A DNA stretch of 36,632 nucleotides, taken from Gammaproteobacteria bacterium (GTDB taxonomy: Bacteria; Pseudomonadota; Gammaproteobacteria; Competibacterales; Competibacteraceae). Positions within the stretch are counted from its first letter, which is position 1, and every line of letters starts with the position of its first letter. Position numbers and translations under genes: made by a program. The notes under the pieces were generated by a model, which saw only the letters and a list, made by a program, of their open reading frames with translations, did not search any database and was not told where the DNA came from. Below, piece after piece: positions 34,320 through 36,632 of this stretch. The DNA is taken from the NCBI GenBank assembly GCA_020846135.1, contig JADLEK010000060.1, positions 1 through 36,632 on the forward strand, given 5' to 3'.

Positions 34320-35336
34320 ATGACCATGAATCGTCGCCAATTTTTGCGGGGCGCTGCCGCCAGTGCGGTTGCGGCGGTTGCAGCGCCAGCGGCGGAAGCC
34401 GCCGCGTTTGGCCCGCGTGAGCCGAAGCCGTTGCCGCCCAAAGCGGTCGGAATGCTCTACGACTCAACCCTGTGCATCGGCTGTAAAGCCTGCGTCAGCG
34501 CCTGCAAGCAAGCCAATGGGATGCCGGCGGAACAACCGGAGCAGTTGGCGGCGTGGAATGAGGAAACCTGGGACGCGGCAGAGGACATTTCCGGCAAAAC
34601 GCTCAATGTGATCCGGGTCTACCAGAACGGCACGATGGAGCAGAAGGATCGCGAAAAGGACGGCTACGCTTTCGTCAAACGCCATTGCCTGCACTGTGTC
34701 GATCCTTCCTGCATCTCGGTCTGTCCGGTCAGCGCGATGCAGAAGAACCCGGAAACCGGCATCGTCACCCACAACCCGGACGCCTGCATCGGCTGTCGTT
34801 ATTGCGTGTATGGCTGCCCGTTCAACGTCCCGCAGTACCAGTTCGACGAGACTTTTGGCCAGATCGCCAAGTGCCAGTTCTGCAACCACTTGCAGAAGCA
34901 GGGCAAGCTGCCGGCCTGTTGCGATGTCTGCCCGACCGGCGCATCGCTGTTTGGACTGGTCGCCGATCTGCAAGTCGAAGCGCAACGGCGGCTGGCGCTC
35001 AAACCGGGTGAAACCACCCAGTTCCCCCGTGGCAAACTCGGCGGCGACCGGTCCAGCCATGAAGCGCCAGTGGGTCACTATCAGCCGCATGTCTACGGCG
35101 AAACTGAATCCGGCGGCACCCAGGTCCGCTATCTGAGCGGGGTTCCCCACGAAAAGCTGGGCCTGCCTGAACTGCCTGGACATTCCTACGCCGCCGTCTC
35201 GGAAGGCATGCAGCACACCTTATATAAAGGCATGATCGCGCCGCTGGCCCTGCTCGGCGGACTGGTGGTTTTGGCCCGGCGCGGCGTCAAGCAGAATGAA
35301 GATGAGCCGGATCACGACGAGGATCAGCAACCATGA
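34320..35336 (+). CDS. hybA: Hydrogenase-2-type ferredoxin subunit
   Basis: A 338-residue exported iron-sulfur protein that passes electrons from the hydrogenase to the membrane subunit HybB. Tat signal NRRQFLRGAAASAVAAV at the N-terminus; four [4Fe-4S] cysteine sets: CIGCKACVSACKQ, CLHCVDPSCISVCP, CIGCRYCVYGCPF and CQFCNHL...ACCDVCPTGA; C-terminal membrane helix (MIAPLALLGGLVVLA) that tethers it to the outer face of the membrane. ATG 34320 has GGGAG upstream; ATG 34326 is a close alternative. Its stop overlaps hybB by ATGA. Confidence 0.94.
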   Translation: MTMNRRQFLRGAAASAVAAVAAPAAEAAAFGPREPKPLPPKAVGMLYDSTLCIGCKACVSACKQANGMPAEQPEQLAAWNEETWDAAEDISGKTLNVIRVYQNGTMEQKDREKDGYAFVKRHCLHCVDPSCISVCPVSAMQKNPETGIVTHNPDACIGCRYCVYGCPFNVPQYQFDETFGQIAKCQFCNHLQKQGKLPACCDVCPTGASLFGLVADLQVEAQRRLALKPGETTQFPRGKLGGDRSSHEAPVGHYQPHVYGETESGGTQVRYLSGVPHEKLGLPELPGHSYAAVSEGMQHTLYKGMIAPLALLGGLVVLARRGVKQNEDEPDHDEDQQP

Positions 35337-36499
35337 CGGCGATTGTCCACCAGCCGCTCGGCGGCAAGGTTTTCACCAAACCGTTCCTGATTCTTGGCCT
35401 GCTGGCGCTGATCGGGGCCTATTTCATCTTGCGCCGCTTCCTGTTCGGCCTCGGCGACGTCAGCCACATGAGCAACGGCTACCCGCTGGGAGTCTGGGTG
35501 GCGGTGGATGTGGTGATCGGCACCGCGTTCGGCTGTGGCGGCTATGCGATGGCGCTGCTGGTCTACATCTTCAACCGCAACACCTATCACCCGCTGATGC
35601 GCCCGGCGCTGTTGAGCGGGGTATTCGGCTACACCCTGGCCGGGTTGGCGGTGATGATCGATCTGGGCCGCTACTGGAATGCCTTCAATCTGCTACTGCC
35701 CTGGTACGCCCAGTTGAATTCGGTCATTTTCGAGGTGGCGCTGTGTGTGATGGCTTACACCACGGTGCTGTGGATCGAATTCTGGCCGGCGTTTCTGGAA
35801 CGGATGCCGCCGGCTTTCAAGCAACGCTTCAAGCTGGATCGCCTGCAGGTTTTCCTCAAACGCTACCTGTACCTGTTCATCGGGCTGGGCGTGCTGTTGC
35901 CGACCATGCATCAATCCTCGCTGGGATCGGTGCTGCTGATCATGGGTTCCAAGCTCTCGCCGTTGTGGTACACGACCTGGCTGCCGCTGCTGTTTCTGGT
36001 TTCGGCGCTGGCGATGGGCTACGCGGTGGTGCTGCTGGAGGCGACCCTGACCAGCCGGGGATTCCGGCTGCCCGAGGAATCGGCGCTGCTGACCCCGCTA
36101 TCAAAGGTCGCCGCCGGTGTACTAGCGCTGTTTTTGATCGTGCGGTTCGGGGCATTGCTGGCCGGCGGTCATCTGGGCTTGGCGTTCGCCGGCGATGTTC
36201 GCGGCAACCTGTTCCTGATCGAAACCGCGCTGTTTCTTGCGCCGATCATCATTCTGGCTTCGCCTGCCCGGCGCAGCAGTCAGCGGTTGCGGTTCCTGGC
36301 GGCGGTCAGCCTGCTGGCCGGCGGTTCGCTGTACCGGATCAATGCCTACCTGATGGCGGTCGATCCCGGCAACGGCTGGACCTATTTCCCCTCCGCGCCG
36401 GAATTGATGATCACGGTTGGGGTGGTCTGCCTGGAAATCATGCTGTATTTGCTGTTTATCAAGACGTTGCCGGTATTGCCCGGCGTCCATAAAACCTGA
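35333..36499 (+). CDS. hybB: Hydrogenase-2-type membrane subunit (NrfD/PsrC family quinone reductase)
   Basis: A 388-residue integral membrane protein with about ten hydrophobic helices, no heme ligands pattern, and the HybB/NrfD-family blocks GYPLGVWVAVDVVIGTAFGCGG, LGRYWNAFNLLLPW and LYLFIGLGVLLPTMHQSSLGS. In E. coli Hyd-2 it links HybA to the quinone pool and allows proton-coupled electron transfer in either direction. Here the pool may include rhodoquinone. Overlaps hybA by four bases. Confidence 0.94.
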   Translation: MTAIVHQPLGGKVFTKPFLILGLLALIGAYFILRRFLFGLGDVSHMSNGYPLGVWVAVDVVIGTAFGCGGYAMALLVYIFNRNTYHPLMRPALLSGVFGYTLAGLAVMIDLGRYWNAFNLLLPWYAQLNSVIFEVALCVMAYTTVLWIEFWPAFLERMPPAFKQRFKLDRLQVFLKRYLYLFIGLGVLLPTMHQSSLGSVLLIMGSKLSPLWYTTWLPLLFLVSALAMGYAVVLLEATLTSRGFRLPEESALLTPLSKVAAGVLALFLIVRFGALLAGGHLGLAFAGDVRGNLFLIETALFLAPIIILASPARRSSQRLRFLAAVSLLAGGSLYRINAYLMAVDPGNGWTYFPSAPELMITVGVVCLEIMLYLLFIKTLPVLPGVHKT

Positions 36500-36520
36500 T
36501 GATGCCGATTGGAGACTGCC

Positions 36521-36632
36521 GTGACCCGAATCACCATTGATCCCATTACCCGCATCGAAGGCCATTTACGGATCGATTGCGAGGTGGATAACGGCAAAGT
36601 CGTCAACGCCTGGTCGTCGGGGCAGATGTGGC
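36521..36632 (+). CDS. hybC: [NiFe] hydrogenase large subunit, N-terminal part
   Basis: Starts with GTG after a GGAG site, 21 bases behind hybB, and is cut by the window end after about 37 codons. The visible N-terminus RITIDPITRIEGHLRID is the conserved opening of [NiFe] large subunits; the nickel-binding L1 motif would follow beyond the edge. It completes the order small subunit-hybA-hybB-large subunit typical of group 1c operons. Confidence 0.92.
   Translation, partial: MTRITIDPITRIEGHLRIDCEVDNGKVVNAWSSGQMW

Noticed and set aside
35296..36492. Long open frame (398 codons) on the plus strand over hybB
   Set aside because: It is a shifted frame of the hybB gene; its translation is rich in Arg, Gly and Ala without family features, while the other frame is a clear HybB.
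1..36632. CRISPR arrays, tRNA or rRNA genes, complete insertion sequences
   Set aside because: No regularly spaced repeats, cloverleaf-like segments, rRNA stretches or transposase frames were seen on reading both strands.

Overview
The window reads as a GC-rich gammaproteobacterial chromosome. Gene content fits a polyphosphate/glycogen-accumulating lineage of the Competibacter/Contendobacter kind: methylmalonyl-CoA mutase, a fumarate reductase, a rhodoquinone gene, a large acyl-CoA transferase and an uptake hydrogenase lie close together. That taxonomic guess is inference from gene content; there is no rRNA or tRNA here to anchor it.

Layout. 0.3-5.3 kb: two-subunit methylmalonyl-CoA mutase (mutA-mutB, minus strand) and a divergent VOC protein resembling methylmalonyl-CoA epimerase. 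5.4-7.0 kb: a minus-strand run CYTH protein / L,D-transpeptidase / endonuclease V. 7.1 kb: a stand-alone Hpt protein. 7.5-10.3 kb: minus-strand run ubiC-ubiA-ABM monooxygenase-alpha/beta hydrolase. 10.4-13.3 kb: CPA2 antiporter followed by two amino-acid ABC permeases without binding protein or ATPase. 13.4-15.8 kb: fructose-bisphosphate aldolase and divergent prfB with its programmed +1 frameshift. 15.9-20.4 kb: a secreted tandem sugar-type binding protein next to a membrane hybrid histidine kinase. 20.4-21.5 kb: an almost empty stretch, then a lone mraZ outside any cell-division cluster. 21.6-26.2 kb: frdABCD, rquA and a COQ10-type protein. 26.3-27.6 kb: pncB. 27.6-29.6 kb: an AT-rich restriction-modification island between 9-bp direct repeats. 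29.6-31.7 kb: acyl-CoA transferase. 31.7-36.6 kb: cytochrome c, an FNR-like regulator and a hybOABC-type [NiFe] hydrogenase operon cut by the window end.

How the genes fit together. UbiC and UbiA start ubiquinone synthesis; RquA converts ubiquinone to rhodoquinone, a low-potential quinone suited to fumarate reduction by FrdABCD. Succinate can then go to succinyl-CoA (possibly by the CoA transferase) and methylmalonyl-CoA (MutAB, epimerase), the anaerobic route to propionyl-CoA. The Hyb-type hydrogenase could feed electrons from H2 into the same quinone pool. An FNR-like regulator with a conserved four-cysteine set lies directly upstream of the hydrogenase, and an FNR-type palindrome sits at a class II position in front of hybO.

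The most notable items are the frdABCD-rquA module, the restriction-modification island with a putative controller-endonuclease fusion and flanking repeats, the TorT/TorS-like pair with a duplicated binding protein, and the orphan Bacteroidota-like mraZ.
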